Positions 1-9,183 of a DNA stretch of 64,000 nt are shown here, piece after piece. Source of the stretch: Solirubrobacteraceae bacterium (GTDB taxonomy: Bacteria > Actinomycetota > Thermoleophilia > Solirubrobacterales > Solirubrobacteraceae); NCBI GenBank assembly GCA_030447785.1, contig JAUJOF010000001.1, positions 366,807 to 430,806 on the forward strand. The letters run 5' to 3'. Below the pieces are notes generated by a model. It was not told the DNA's origin and made no database searches. It worked only from the letters and a program-made list of their open reading frames with translations. The translations under genes and the position numbers were made by a program. Position 1 is the first letter of the stretch, and each line of letters begins with the position of its first letter.

Positions 1-5
1 CGACG

Positions 6-1175
6 TCACTTGCGCGATGGCAGCGCCGCGGCCACCGCGCGGCGCACCTGCTCCACCGTCACCACCCCGCGCAGCACGCCGTCGGGATCGACGGCCATCA
101 GCGCGCCCTGGTGGCTGAGGCCCTCGCGGCTCAGCAGTTGCTCGACCGGCATGTCGGCGCGGACCCGCCAGCGCTCGACGTCGCCGTCCAGCAGCCCAGA
201 GACGGGGGTGGCGGGCCTTCCGGCCTCCACCTCCTGGTCGACCTCGGCCTGGCGGGCCAGGCCGAGGAAGCGCCCGGCCTCGTCGACGGTCGGAAAGAAG
301 TCCCAGCCATAGCGCAGGAAGAACGTCTCCCGGGCGTCGAGGGCGCTCGTCGCGCCGGGCATGGTCACCGGCTCGGCGTCCATGATGTCGGCGACCGTGA
401 CGCCGTCGAGGCTCTGGCTGAAGGTGGTGGAGAGCATCGCGCTGCGCGCCCCCTGGGTGATGAAGAAGCCCAGGATGCCCAGCCACACCGCGTTGAGCAG
501 GTCGCCGGTGGCCAGCCCGAGATAGACGCCCAGGCCCACCAGCAGCCAGCCGAAGCCCTGGCCGGTCCATGCCGAGGCGCGCGTGGCCTTGATGCGGTCG
601 CCGGTGACCCCCCACACGAGCGCCTTGGCCAGGCGCCCGCCGTCCAGGGGGAACGCGGGCAGCATGTTGAAGGCGAACAGCAGCACGTTGAAGGTCGCCA
701 GGAAGGCCAGCAGCGCCGGCACCGGCGACGCGCTGCCGGCCTCCTGGAGGGTCATGAGGGCGAGCACGTCGCCACCCCCGGCGGCCAGCACGCTCGCGCC
801 CGCGCAGGCCAGCGCTACCAACAGGGTCACCGCCGGGCCCGCCGCGGCCACGCGGAACTCCTCGCCGGGCGTCTGGGTGTCGCGGGTCATCTTGGCCAGG
901 CCGCCCAGCAGCCACAGGTCGATCCCGCTGATGCCGATCCCGTTGCGCTTGGCCACGACCGCGTGGCCAAGCTCGTGCAGGACCAGCGAGACGAAGAACA
1001 GCAGCGCGCTGATCACCGCCACCGTGTAGGCCTGCACCTCCGAGCCGCCCAGCTGAACGCGGAAGCGCTCGGACAGCAGGTAGATGAGCAGGAACAGCAC
1101 GATGAACCAGCTCGGGTTCACGCCGATGCGGATCCCGAAGAGGCGCACGAGCTGGATGGAGCCTCCGCCGAACAT
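6..1175 (-). CDS. Site-2-protease family (M50) zinc metalloprotease with CBS pair
   Basis: Polytopic membrane protein of 389 aa. The zinc motif HELGH lies at residues 67-71 and the second metal ligand region LDGG at about 177-180, both inside predicted membrane segments, as in S2P/SpoIVFB-like intramembrane proteases. After about residue 255 the chain becomes soluble and resembles a CBS pair, which in this subfamily is thought to sense nucleotides. Both ends are inside the window. It lies 9 bp downstream of the alpha/beta-hydrolase gene on the same strand and is probably co-transcribed with it. The substrate is unknown. Confidence 0.88.
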   Translation of the reverse strand: MFGGGSIQLVRLFGIRIGVNPSWFIVLFLLIYLLSERFRVQLGGSEVQAYTVAVISALLFFVSLVLHELGHAVVAKRNGIGISGIDLWLLGGLAKMTRDTQTPGEEFRVAAAGPAVTLLVALACAGASVLAAGGGDVLALMTLQEAGSASPVPALLAFLATFNVLLFAFNMLPAFPLDGGRLAKALVWGVTGDRIKATRASAWTGQGFGWLLVGLGVYLGLATGDLLNAVWLGILGFFITQGARSAMLSTTFSQSLDGVTVADIMDAEPVTMPGATSALDARETFFLRYGWDFFPTVDEAGRFLGLARQAEVDQEVEAGRPATPVSGLLDGDVERWRVRADMPVEQLLSREGLSHQGALMAVDPDGVLRGVVTVEQVRRAVAAALPSRK

Positions 1176-1184
1176 GGGCGTTGA

Positions 1185-2006
1185 TCATGGCAGGGGGGTC
1201 TGAACCGCTTCCCGGACCGTGCGCAGGAAGCCCCCGACCTCGGCGGCGGTGCGCTCGGGCTGCTCCTCGAAGACGAAGTGCCCGGCGTCCTCGAAGATCA
1301 GGAGGCGATGGTCGGGCAGGGCCCGGGCGAAGCGGTGGGCGCCGCTGACCGGCGTGAAGCGGTCCTTGGCGCCCCACAGCAGCAGTGTGGGGGCGGCCAG
1401 TTCGGGCACGCGCGGCTCGTAGGGCGCGAGCTTGTCGAAGTCGCCGGAGCGGTGGAGGGCCAGCACCGCGCGCCGGCGCGGCTCGTCGGCGACACCCTTC
1501 CAGCAGGCTTCCACCATGTCTGCGCTCGCCGCCGGGCAGGCGGCGCGCAACATGGACGAGAAGGTGCCATGCGTCATGTGGACGAGCATGCGCTCGCCCA
1601 TCGGACCGCGCAGCGTGTCGCCCAGCCCGTGCCAGCGCGCGTCGACGAAGAAGCCGGTGCACGAGAGCACCAGCGCACGAGGACGCAGGCCCACGTCCAG
1701 GGCCCAGCGCAGCGCGATGAGCCCGCCCCAGTCGTGCAGCACAAGCGCCTGTGGGTCCAGACCGGTGGCGGTGACGAAGGCGTCCAGCGCTCGCACGTGG
1801 GCCTCCCAGGTGCCCGCGCCGTCCTGCAGAGGCGAGTCGCCGAAGCCGGGCAGGTCGGGGGCGACGCCGCGCCAGCCCGCGCCGGCGATCGCCGGCAGCA
1901 CGTGGCGCCACATGTACGAAGAGCCCGGCCAGCCGTGCAGGCACAGGGCGACGGGGGCGTCGAGGTCTCCGGCTTCGCGCGCGTGGAGCACGGCCCCGTC
2001 CGTCAC
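1185..2006 (-). CDS. Alpha/beta-hydrolase, epoxide hydrolase / haloalkane dehalogenase-like
   Basis: 273 aa. It shows the HGWPG oxyanion segment near residue 24, a nucleophile elbow HDWGG with Asp at about 92, an acid in WGAKDRF and the C-terminal AGHF histidine. An Asp nucleophile followed by Trp is typical of epoxide hydrolases and haloalkane dehalogenases rather than esterases. The GTG start overlaps the aidB-like stop codon (GTGA), so the long ORF to 3155 in this frame is a shadow upstream of 2006. Translation is probably coupled to the dehydrogenase gene. Confidence 0.88.
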   Translation of the reverse strand: MTDGAVLHAREAGDLDAPVALCLHGWPGSSYMWRHVLPAIAGAGWRGVAPDLPGFGDSPLQDGAGTWEAHVRALDAFVTATGLDPQALVLHDWGGLIALRWALDVGLRPRALVLSCTGFFVDARWHGLGDTLRGPMGERMLVHMTHGTFSSMLRAACPAASADMVEACWKGVADEPRRRAVLALHRSGDFDKLAPYEPRVPELAAPTLLLWGAKDRFTPVSGAHRFARALPDHRLLIFEDAGHFVFEEQPERTAAEVGGFLRTVREAVQTPLP

Positions 2007-3685
2007 CCCTCTCCCGTGTGGCGCGCCGGGGCCCGCGCCGCACCCCCCTGCGGAGTGTGGCGCTCCAGGATGCTGCGGGTGTCGATGCCCGGGGGCAACG
2101 TGCCGTAGTTCAGGCCGCCGTGCCCCGCCAGGCGCGAGGCGCAGAAGGCGTCGCTCACCGCGGGCGGGGCGTAACGCACCAGCAGCGACCCCTGCAGGCC
2201 CAGTGCCATCAGCTCGACCACGCGGCGCGCGCGGTGCTCGATGGCCTCCGGGTCGGCGAACTCCTCGCGCAGGCGCGTGACGAAGGCGTCCAGGCGCGCG
2301 TCGGCGCCGCCCGCCTCGTCCAGCTCGGCGAAGAAGGCCTCGAGGGTCCGCTCGCCCGTGCGGCTCAGCGCGCGCAGCACGTCGAGCGCGTTGACGTTGC
2401 CCGAGCCCTCCCACACCGAGTTCAGCGGCGCCTCGCGGTACAGGCGTGGCATGCCCGACTCCTCGACGTAGCCGTTGCCCCCCAGGCACTCCAGGGCCTC
2501 GAAGGCAACGCCGGGGAAGCGCTTGCACACCCAGAACTTGCCCACCGCGGTGCCCAGGCGCTTGAGGTGGGCGGCGTCCTCGTCGTGGGGCGCCTCGTCG
2601 TAGGCGCGCGCCAGGCGCATGGCCAGCGCCGTGGCCGCCTCGCTCTCCACGGCCAGGTCGGCCAGCACGTTGGCCATCAGCGGCTGGTCGGCCAGCACCC
2701 GGCCGAAGGCGAAGCGGTGGGCAGCGTGCCAGGTGGCATTGGCCACGGCATGACGCATGCCGCCGGCGCTGCCGATGACGCAGTCCAGCCGGGTGTGGGC
2801 GACCATCTCGAGGATGGTGGCCACGCCGCGCCCGGGCTCGCCCACCACGCGCGCCCAGGTGCCGTCCAACTCGACCTCGCCCGAGGCATTGGAGCGGTTG
2901 CCCAGCTTGTCCTTGAGGCGCTGCAGGCGGAAGGTGTTGCGTGCGCCGTCGGGCAGGATGCGAGGCACCGCGAAGCACGACATCCCCTCGTCGGTCTGGG
3001 CGAGCACGAGGAAGAGGTCGCACATCGGTGCCGAGCAGAACCACTTGTGGCCGGTCAGGACGTACTCGCCGCCGGCGCCGTCGAGCGGCTCGGCCACGGT
3101 GGCGTTGGCGCGCACGTCGGAGCCGCCCTGCTTCTCGGTCATGGCCATGCCGCACCTAGCCGAGCCCTTCTCGTGCGCGGGTCGCAGCTCGCCGTCGTAG
3201 CCGCGGCTGGTCAACAGCGGCTCCCACTCGCCGGCCAGGTCGGGCTGGGCGCGCAGGGCAGGGACCGCGGCGAAGGTCATCGTGATGGGGCAGGCGAAGC
3301 CCCCCTCGGCCTGGGTGGCGGTGAGGTACATAGCGGTGCGCGCCGCGTGGGCGCCGGCGCGCCCGGTCGTCCAGGGAAGGCTGTGCAGCTCGTGACGCGC
3401 GCCCAGGGCCATGAGCTGGTGCCAGGCGGGGTGGAACTCCACCTCGTCGATGCGGTTGCCGTAGCGATCGTGGGTGCGCAGCCGCGGGGGGAACTCGTTG
3501 GCCTCCACACCCCAGTCCATCGGCTCGCCGCCCCACGCGGCGCCGACCTCCTCGCAGCGCTCGCGCGCCCAGCCGCCGCCCTCGCGCTCGAGCGCCTCGA
3601 CGAGCGACAGGTGATCGGTGAAGAGGTTGCGATCGGTCAGCGGCGGGGGCTGGTTGGTGACCGTGTGGGTGACCGTGGTGGCCAT
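2003..3685 (-). CDS. AidB-like acyl-CoA dehydrogenase family flavoprotein
   Basis: 560 aa, close to the length of the AidB branch (about 540 aa) and longer than classical acyl-CoA dehydrogenases (about 380 aa). The FAD-binding MTEKQGGSDVR segment and the C-terminal ECLGGNGYVE signature are visible. E. coli AidB belongs to the adaptive response to DNA alkylation; here only family membership is seen. The ATG at 3685 is preferred over the ORF start at 3817 because the extra 44 residues look like non-coding sequence. The gene follows a TetR gene on the same strand and overlaps the hydrolase gene. Confidence 0.88.
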   Translation of the reverse strand: MATTVTHTVTNQPPPLTDRNLFTDHLSLVEALEREGGGWARERCEEVGAAWGGEPMDWGVEANEFPPRLRTHDRYGNRIDEVEFHPAWHQLMALGARHELHSLPWTTGRAGAHAARTAMYLTATQAEGGFACPITMTFAAVPALRAQPDLAGEWEPLLTSRGYDGELRPAHEKGSARCGMAMTEKQGGSDVRANATVAEPLDGAGGEYVLTGHKWFCSAPMCDLFLVLAQTDEGMSCFAVPRILPDGARNTFRLQRLKDKLGNRSNASGEVELDGTWARVVGEPGRGVATILEMVAHTRLDCVIGSAGGMRHAVANATWHAAHRFAFGRVLADQPLMANVLADLAVESEAATALAMRLARAYDEAPHDEDAAHLKRLGTAVGKFWVCKRFPGVAFEALECLGGNGYVEESGMPRLYREAPLNSVWEGSGNVNALDVLRALSRTGERTLEAFFAELDEAGGADARLDAFVTRLREEFADPEAIEHRARRVVELMALGLQGSLLVRYAPPAVSDAFCASRLAGHGGLNYGTLPPGIDTRSILERHTPQGGAARAPARHTGEG

Positions 3686-3838
3686 GGTCCTAGTGGCCCT
3701 TCTCGCAACGATCGACCGCAAACAACGGGCGCCGATCACCGCCAGGCGGCGTCCTCGGTCGGGGCAATGGCCCCGCCATTGCACCCTCCCTGCGTCCTGG
3801 CATGGCGGCGCCGGCACCGCGTCGTTTCCGGCCGAACG

Positions 3839-4537
3839 TCACGAGAAGGACCACTGGGTGGGCTGCGCGATCGCGACTCGGGCTCCGGCAGCGCGGAGGG
3901 ACAGGTCGACGAGGGCACGGATCAGGTGATCGGGCGACACGGCTTCGTCGGTTCGCGCGAGCGGCCCGACGAGCGCCTCGCCGATCGCGCCGACCAGGGC
4001 TGCGGCGGTGAGGTCGACGTCCTGGGCTGGAAGGTGGCCGTCCGCGATGCCCTCTTCCAGGACGGCGGCGAAGCTCTCGGCGTAGGCGCGGCGGAACAGC
4101 AGGCGCTCGCCCTCCACCGCCGGGTCGGCGGGCTCGGCCAGCAGCGCGTAGGCCAGCCGCGGCGCGCGCAGCGCCCGCCGCGCGAAGGTCTCGACCCCGG
4201 CGGTGAGGCGCTCGAAGGGGGTGGGCCCTTCCACGATCGCTGGGCGATCGCCCAAGGGCTTCCCCCTGCTGACCGCCGCGCGCACCGCGTCCACCTCCCG
4301 CTGCGAGGCCCGCCGGAAGACCTCGGCGAACAGCTCCGCCTTGGAGGGGAAGTGGCGATACACGCTGCCGGTGGCCACGCCGGCCTCGCGGGCCACCGCG
4401 GCGATGGAGGCCGCGCCGAAGCCACCGCGAGCCATCAGCCGGGCCGCGGCGTCCAGGAGCTGCTCGCGCGTGCGGATCCTCCGCGCCTCGGTGCGCTGGG
4501 TGGTTCGGTAGGGCATCGCCGCCAAGAAGTGAACCAT
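3839..4537 (-). CDS. TetR/AcrR family transcriptional regulator
   Basis: 232 aa with a classical N-terminal HTH (ASIAAVAREAGVATGSVYRHF) and a divergent ligand-binding domain. It lies 153 bp upstream of the aidB-like gene on the same strand, so it may control itself and the dehydrogenase/hydrolase genes. The start at 4537 lies inside a TGAAC-N4-GTTCA palindrome; an alternative ATG at 4516 would remove seven residues (M-V-H-F-L-A-A). The effector is unknown. Confidence 0.85.
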   Translation of the reverse strand: MVHFLAAMPYRTTQRTEARRIRTREQLLDAAARLMARGGFGAASIAAVAREAGVATGSVYRHFPSKAELFAEVFRRASQREVDAVRAAVSRGKPLGDRPAIVEGPTPFERLTAGVETFARRALRAPRLAYALLAEPADPAVEGERLLFRRAYAESFAAVLEEGIADGHLPAQDVDLTAAALVGAIGEALVGPLARTDEAVSPDHLIRALVDLSLRAAGARVAIAQPTQWSFS

Positions 4538-4559
4538 CGTTCAAACCTTGTGGCAAGGT
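4530..4559 (-). promoter_or_regulatory. Two adjacent inverted repeats at the TetR gene start (candidate operator)
   Basis: TGAAC-CATC-GTTCA occupies 4530-4543 and covers the start codon. ACCTTG-TGG-CAAGGT follows at 4545-4559. Two perfect palindromes one base apart just upstream of a TetR gene fit an autoregulatory operator. No binding evidence exists. Confidence 0.5.
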
Positions 4560-4603
4560 CGCTGGAAGCGATGGACGCGATGGACGCCGGGTAGCACCGC
4601 GCC

Positions 4604-5365
4604 ATGCTGGCGGCCGCGACCGTGCTCCTGGTCGCGCTGGTCTCCCTGCTCATCACCCGGGTGGCGACCATCGCGCTGACCCTCACCGGCATGGCGCGCG
4701 ACGCCGCTCGCTTCCAGGCCCGCTCGGCGCTGTCGGGCACCGGGTTCACCACGACCGAGGCCGAGGCGGTCGTCAGCCACCCGGTGCGCCGGCGCATCGT
4801 GATGACCCTCATGCTCCTGGGCAGCGCCGGCCTGGTGACCACGATCGCCACGCTGATCCTGACCTTCGCCAGCGCCGACCGCGCGCAGGCCTTGGCCCGC
4901 CTGGGCGTCCTCATCGTCGCCTTGACAGGTCTTCTGTGGCTGTCGCGCAGAGCCTGGGTGGACCGGCGGCTGTCGGCGCTGATCGCTCGTCTGCTGCGCC
5001 GCTACACCGACCTCGAGGCAGCCGATTACGCCCAGCTGTTGCACATCGGCGGCGAGTGGGGGGTCGGGGAGGTGGCCGTCCGCGAGGGCGACTGGCTGGC
5101 GGACACCACGCTGGGGGACCTGCGCCTGCGCGAGGAGGGCGTGGTCGCGCTGGGCCTGGAGCTGCCGGGGGGCGAGTACCTCGGGGCGCCGAGCTTCGAG
5201 ACGGTGGTCCGCCCGGGCGCCACCCTGGTCCTCTACGGGCGCGCCGAGCGCCTGGCCGAGCTGGACGACCGGCCCGGGGGTGCGGCCGGCCAGCAGGCAC
5301 ACGAGCAGGCCGTCGCCGACGCGCGCCGCTCCTCCCAGGCCGAGCGCGAGCGCGCGGGGACCTGA
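4604..5365 (+). CDS. Membrane protein with C-terminal TrkA-C (RCK_C) domain
   Basis: 253 aa. The N-terminal 120 residues hold about three hydrophobic segments; the segment around residues 150-235 resembles a TrkA-C fold, found in potassium-channel regulators and transporters. The length fits a small membrane-bound TrkA-C protein rather than a full Trk or Kef transporter. It is divergent from the TetR gene (66 bp gap) and convergent with the BrkB-like gene. A TAGCAC hexamer lies 6 nt before the ATG. Confidence 0.72.
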   Translation: MLAAATVLLVALVSLLITRVATIALTLTGMARDAARFQARSALSGTGFTTTEAEAVVSHPVRRRIVMTLMLLGSAGLVTTIATLILTFASADRAQALARLGVLIVALTGLLWLSRRAWVDRRLSALIARLLRRYTDLEAADYAQLLHIGGEWGVGEVAVREGDWLADTTLGDLRLREEGVVALGLELPGGEYLGAPSFETVVRPGATLVLYGRAERLAELDDRPGGAAGQQAHEQAVADARRSSQAERERAGT

Positions 5366-5395
5366 CCGCCGGGCATCGCGGCGCCCGCCCGCCCG

Positions 5396-6382
5396 CTACG
5401 GGTCAGAGCCGCGCGGCTCGAGCGGCCGTCCGCCGCGGGTGCGCTCCTCGGGCTCGCCTCGACGCGCGGGCGGGTGGGTCACCAGGCCGCGCAGCGCGCC
5501 CACCAGCCGGCGCCCGAGGGGCTCGGCGTCTGGGTCGGCCTCCCCGGTCTGGTGGGGCAGCTGCTGGGCGAGCTCGGCGCCGAACAGGAACACGTTGGCG
5601 GTCAGCCAGACGAAGACCATGAAGGCCACCACCGTTCCCAGCGAGGCGTAGACGGCGCTGAGGTTGGCGAGGTTCCCCAGGTAGACGGCGAACAGCGCCT
5701 TGGTGCCCTCGAAGCCGACGGCCGCGAGGACACCGCCTGCCAGCGCGTGACGCAGGCGCACGTCCGTCGCGGGGATGAAGCGGAACAGCAGCGTGAAGGT
5801 CACCAGCCCCAGCACGGCCGGCAGCAGCCGGCCGAGCACGAGGACGGCATCGCCGATGGCCGCGCCCACCGAGCCCAGCTCCTCCTCGCTCACCTCGGAG
5901 ATCTCGCGCACCAGAAAGGTGAGGATCATCGAGGCGGCCACGACCACGCCGGCGACCAGGACCAGGACCACGTCGAGGGCCTTCCCGCGCAGGGGCGGCC
6001 GTGGGTCCTCGACGTTCCAGACGGTGTTGAGCGCGAAGCGCACGGCGCCCATCACGCCGCTGGACGAGAGGATGAGGACCACGAGGCCCACCGCGCCGGT
6101 CGCTCCGGCGCTCCGGGTGACGGTGCGCAGCAGCTGCTCGAGCTCGGCGCGCCCCTCGTCGACCCGGAGGGGCACCCTCCCGAGGATGGTTTCGATGATC
6201 TGCGAGCGGGCCGCCTCGTCGTCGAGGACCAGACCGGCCACCGCGACGAGCAGGATGGCCAGCGGGAAGAGCGCCAGCAGCGCGTAGTAGGAGATCGCCG
6301 CGGCCAGCTTCGGGCAGCCGTCGGCCAGGAACTCGGAGAACGCCCCCGCGAAGGTGGCACCGGCACGGCGCAGCTGGCGCAT
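5396..6382 (-). CDS. YihY/BrkB family inner-membrane protein
   Basis: 328 aa with about six membrane segments. The family pattern is clear (AAISYYALLALFPLAI near the N-terminus). It was once annotated as ribonuclease BN and is now regarded as a membrane protein of uncertain transport or envelope function. The C-terminal 45 residues are polar and probably cytoplasmic. TAGCAC lies 6 nt upstream of the ATG. The gene ends 30 bp from the convergent TrkA-C gene. Confidence 0.87.
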   Translation of the reverse strand: MRQLRRAGATFAGAFSEFLADGCPKLAAAISYYALLALFPLAILLVAVAGLVLDDEAARSQIIETILGRVPLRVDEGRAELEQLLRTVTRSAGATGAVGLVVLILSSSGVMGAVRFALNTVWNVEDPRPPLRGKALDVVLVLVAGVVVAASMILTFLVREISEVSEEELGSVGAAIGDAVLVLGRLLPAVLGLVTFTLLFRFIPATDVRLRHALAGGVLAAVGFEGTKALFAVYLGNLANLSAVYASLGTVVAFMVFVWLTANVFLFGAELAQQLPHQTGEADPDAEPLGRRLVGALRGLVTHPPARRGEPEERTRGGRPLEPRGSDP

Positions 6383-6451
6383 CCGACCGTGCTACCCGAC
6401 TCCCGTGCGGGATGTGACGCGCGCGGGCGTGTGTCCTCGCCCGCCGCGGCC

Positions 6452-7423
6452 CTACACGAGGCCCAGCCCCTGGACCGCGTCGCGCTCGTCGGTGAGCTCC
6501 TTGACGGTCGCGTCGATCCTGCCCTGGGCGAAGTCGGCGATCTCCAGGCCCTGCTCGATCTCGTAGGAGCCGTCCGAGCAGCGCACCGGGAAGCTCGACA
6601 CGATGCCCTCGGCCACGCCGTAGGAGCCGTCGGAGGGAACGGCCATGGAGCGCAGCCCGTCGGCGCCCAGCACCCAGTCGCGCACGTGGTCGATCGCGGC
6701 GTTGGCCGCGCTCGCGGCGCTGGAGGCCCCTCGCGCGTCGATGATCTCGGCGCCGCGCTTGCCCACGCGCGGGATGTACTCGTTCTCGTACCACTCCATG
6801 TCCACCTGGTCGACCGCGCGCCGGCCGGCGACCTTCGCGTTGAACAGGTCGGGGAACATCGTGGGGGAGTGGTTGCCCCACACCACGAGGTCCTGCACGT
6901 CGCCCACGCCAACGCCCAGCTTGCCGGCCAGCTGGGCGACCGCGCGATTCTCGTCCAGCCGCGTCATGGCCGTGATGCGCTCGGGCGGGATGTCGGGTGC
7001 GTTGGCGGCGGCGATCAGCGCGTTGGTGTTGGCCGGATTGCCGACCACCAGCACCCGCACGTCGTCGGCCGCGTGGGCGTTGATGGCCTCGCCCTGGGGC
7101 TTGAAGATCGCGCCGTTGGCCTCGAGCAGGTCGGCGCGCTCCATGCCCTTGGAGCGCGGGCGGGCGCCCACCAGCAGCGCGACGTCCACGCCGTCGAAGG
7201 CCTGCCCGGGGTCGTCGTGGATGTCCACGGACGCAAGCAGCGGGAAGGCGCAGTCGACCAGCTCGAGCGCGGTGCCCTCCGCGGCCTTGACCGCGTCGGG
7301 GATCTCCAGCAGGCGCAGCTCGATCTCCTCGTCGCCTCCGAGCATCTGCCCGGAGGCGAGGCGGAAGAGCAGGGCGTAGCCGATCTGGCCGGCGGCGCCG
7401 GTGACTGCGATTCGGGTGGCCAT
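6452..7423 (-). CDS. mdh: Malate dehydrogenase
   Basis: 323 aa. It oxidises malate to oxaloacetate with NAD in the TCA cycle. Visible features are the Rossmann motif [12 protein letters not shown], the catalytic histidine region WGNHSPT and the substrate-binding arginines of the cytosolic/actinobacterial MDH group. The ATG at 7423 shares one base with the isocitrate dehydrogenase stop codon (TGATG), so icd and mdh form a two-gene TCA operon. The ORF-track extension to 7864 is an artefact of the same open frame. Confidence 0.95.
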   Translation of the reverse strand: MATRIAVTGAAGQIGYALLFRLASGQMLGGDEEIELRLLEIPDAVKAAEGTALELVDCAFPLLASVDIHDDPGQAFDGVDVALLVGARPRSKGMERADLLEANGAIFKPQGEAINAHAADDVRVLVVGNPANTNALIAAANAPDIPPERITAMTRLDENRAVAQLAGKLGVGVGDVQDLVVWGNHSPTMFPDLFNAKVAGRRAVDQVDMEWYENEYIPRVGKRGAEIIDARGASSAASAANAAIDHVRDWVLGADGLRSMAVPSDGSYGVAEGIVSSFPVRCSDGSYEIEQGLEIADFAQGRIDATVKELTDERDAVQGLGLV

Positions 7424-8642
7424 CAGGCGGTCATCTCCTCGTTCAGGTTCGCGTCGATCGCGTCCAGGAAGTCCTGGGTGGTCAGCCAGCCCTGGTCGCC
7501 GCCCACCAGCAGGGCGAGATCCTTGGTCATCGTTCCGCTCTCGACGGTCTGCACGCACACGCGCTCCAGGGTGGCGGCGAAGTCGCCGACCTGCGGCGTC
7601 TCGTCCAGGCGCCCGCGGTGTTGCAGGGCCCGCGTCCACGCGAAGATCGAAGCGATCGGGTTGGTCGAGGTCTCCTCGCCGCGCTGGTGTCGGCGGAAAT
7701 GGCGCGTGACCGTGCCGTGGGCCGCCTCGGCCTCCACGGTGTTGCCGTCGGGGGTCATGAGCACGCTGGTCATCAGCCCCAGCGACCCAAAGCCCTGCGC
7801 GACGGTGTCGGACTGCACGTCGCCGTCGTAGTTCTTGCACGCCCACACGTAGCCGCCCTCCCACTTCAGCGCGGCGGCCACCATGTCGTCGATCAGGCGG
7901 TGCTCGTAGGTGAGCCCGGCCGCCTCGAAGTCCTGCTTGAACTCGTCGTCGAACACCTCCTGGAAGATGTCCTTGAAGCGCCCGTCGTAGGTCTTCATGA
8001 TCGTGTTCTTGGTGGACATGTAGACCGGGAAGGCGCGCTCCAGCCCGTAGCGCATGGACGCGCGCGCGAAGTCGCGGATCGACTCGTCGAGGTTGTACAT
8101 GGCCATCGCCACGCCCCCGCCGGCGGGAAAGTCGAAGACCTCGAGCTCGATCGGCTGCCCCCGTCGCTGGGCGTGAAGGTCAGCATCAACTTGCCCTCCC
8201 CGGGGATCCTCGTGTCCGTCGCACGGTACTGGTCGCCGAAGGCGTGACGGCCGATGACGATCGGCTTGGTCCACCCGGGTACCAGCCGCGGCACGTTGGC
8301 CATCACGATCGGCTCGCGGAAGATGACCCCTCCGATGATGTTGCGGATCGTCCCGTTGGGCGAGCGCCACATCTTCTTCAGCTCGAACTCCTCCACCCGC
8401 GCCTCGTCAGGGGTGATCGTCGCGCACTTCACCCCGACCCCGTGCTCGCGGATCGCGTGGGCGGCGTCCACGGTCACCTGGTCGTCGGTCGCGTCGCGCT
8501 GCTCGATCCCGAGGTCGTAGTACTCGAGCTGGACGTCGAGGTGGGGCAGGATCAGCTTCTCCTTGATGAACGCCCAGATGATCCTGGTCATCTCGTCGCC
8601 GTCCAGCTCGACCACGGGGTTGTGCACCTTGATCTTCGCCAT
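7423..8642 (-). CDS. icd: NADP-dependent isocitrate dehydrogenase, one frameshift
   Basis: Two ORFs in different frames give one full-length eukaryotic-type NADP-IDH of about 406 aa. The N-terminal part (from [20 protein letters not shown]) runs to about 8160; the C-terminal part continues from a Gln-Pro-Ile-Glu stretch. Adding one G to the G5 run near 8158-8162 restores a continuous family-like sequence. Since mdh is intact and the rest is well conserved, an assembly error is more likely than a pseudogene. A TAGCAT hexamer 8 nt upstream fixes the start. Confidence 0.88.
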
Positions 8643-8650
8643 GGGCGGCG

Positions 8651-8656
8651 ATGCTA
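8651..8656 (-). promoter_or_regulatory. -10-like TAGCAT for icd-mdh
   Basis: TAGCAT 8 nt before the icd ATG with no Shine-Dalgarno between them, suggesting a leaderless mRNA. Confidence 0.5.
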
Positions 8657-8753
8657 TGGGAGAGGCGCCGTGGCGCGTCTGCGACGGCCCGACGGGCCGA
8701 TCAACGCCGACTGGGCGATCCTCGAGGCGGCTCGGCCATCGATCGTCCGGTGG

Positions 8754-9158
8754 TCACGCCGCTTCCTTCGGATGCCAGCCCCGCCCGCGCTTCTCGACCA
8801 GCCCGTCCTGCGCGAGGCCCGGCAGCACGCGGTAGAGATAGTTCTGCTGGATGCCCATCTGCTCGGCGATGTCGGGAATGGAGATGCCGGGGTTGGCCTT
8901 CACCAGGTCGAGGGCCTGGGTGGCGCGGGTCCCGCTGCCGCGGGGGCGCCCGCGGCGGCGGCCGTTGGAAGAGCCGGAGGAGGCGCGAGAGCGCCGGCCG
9001 CGCCCGGCGCCCGTGGCGCCGCCCGCCGAGGACCGCTCGCTCACACCGTCCAGAGCGGCCTTGGCGGCCTCGAGACGGTGGTACTCGTCCACCAGCGGCT
9101 TGAGCTCCTTCAGCCGGTCATTGATCTCACGCTTCTTGTCGTCCAGGAAATCAGTCAT
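8754..9158 (-). CDS. Coiled-coil / AT-hook / winged-helix protein, nucleoid-protein-like
   Basis: 134 aa in three parts. Residues 1-40 form a charged coiled coil (KKREINDRLKELKPLVDEYH). Residues 41-80 form a basic linker with an AT-hook-like core (RRRGRPRGSG). Residues 80-134 form a helix-turn-helix, winged-helix-like domain (ISIPDIAEQMGIQQNYLYRVL). Oligomerising helix plus linker plus DNA-binding tail recalls H-NS or Lsr2 by layout, not by homology I can see. It is monocistronic, with its own TAAGGT box. Confidence 0.65.
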   Translation of the reverse strand: MTDFLDDKKREINDRLKELKPLVDEYHRLEAAKAALDGVSERSSAGGATGAGRGRRSRASSGSSNGRRRGRPRGSGTRATQALDLVKANPGISIPDIAEQMGIQQNYLYRVLPGLAQDGLVEKRGRGWHPKEAA

Positions 9159-9165
9159 ATCAGTT

Positions 9166-9171
9166 ACCTTA
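9166..9171 (-). promoter_or_regulatory. -10-like TAAGGT for the coiled-coil/AT-hook gene
   Basis: Hexamer 7 nt before the ATG at 9158; no ribosome binding site is visible. Confidence 0.5.
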
Positions 9172-9183
9172 CACCACTCACAT

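Noticed and set aside
1185-3155. 656-aa minus ORF covering the hydrolase and part of AidB
   Set aside because: Only the last 273 codons read as a hydrolase; the rest is a frame shadow of the AidB-like gene with Arg/Gly-rich noise.
2018-4594. 858-aa plus-strand ORF
   Set aside because: Antisense to AidB and TetR genes; composition is typical of GC-rich antisense frames.
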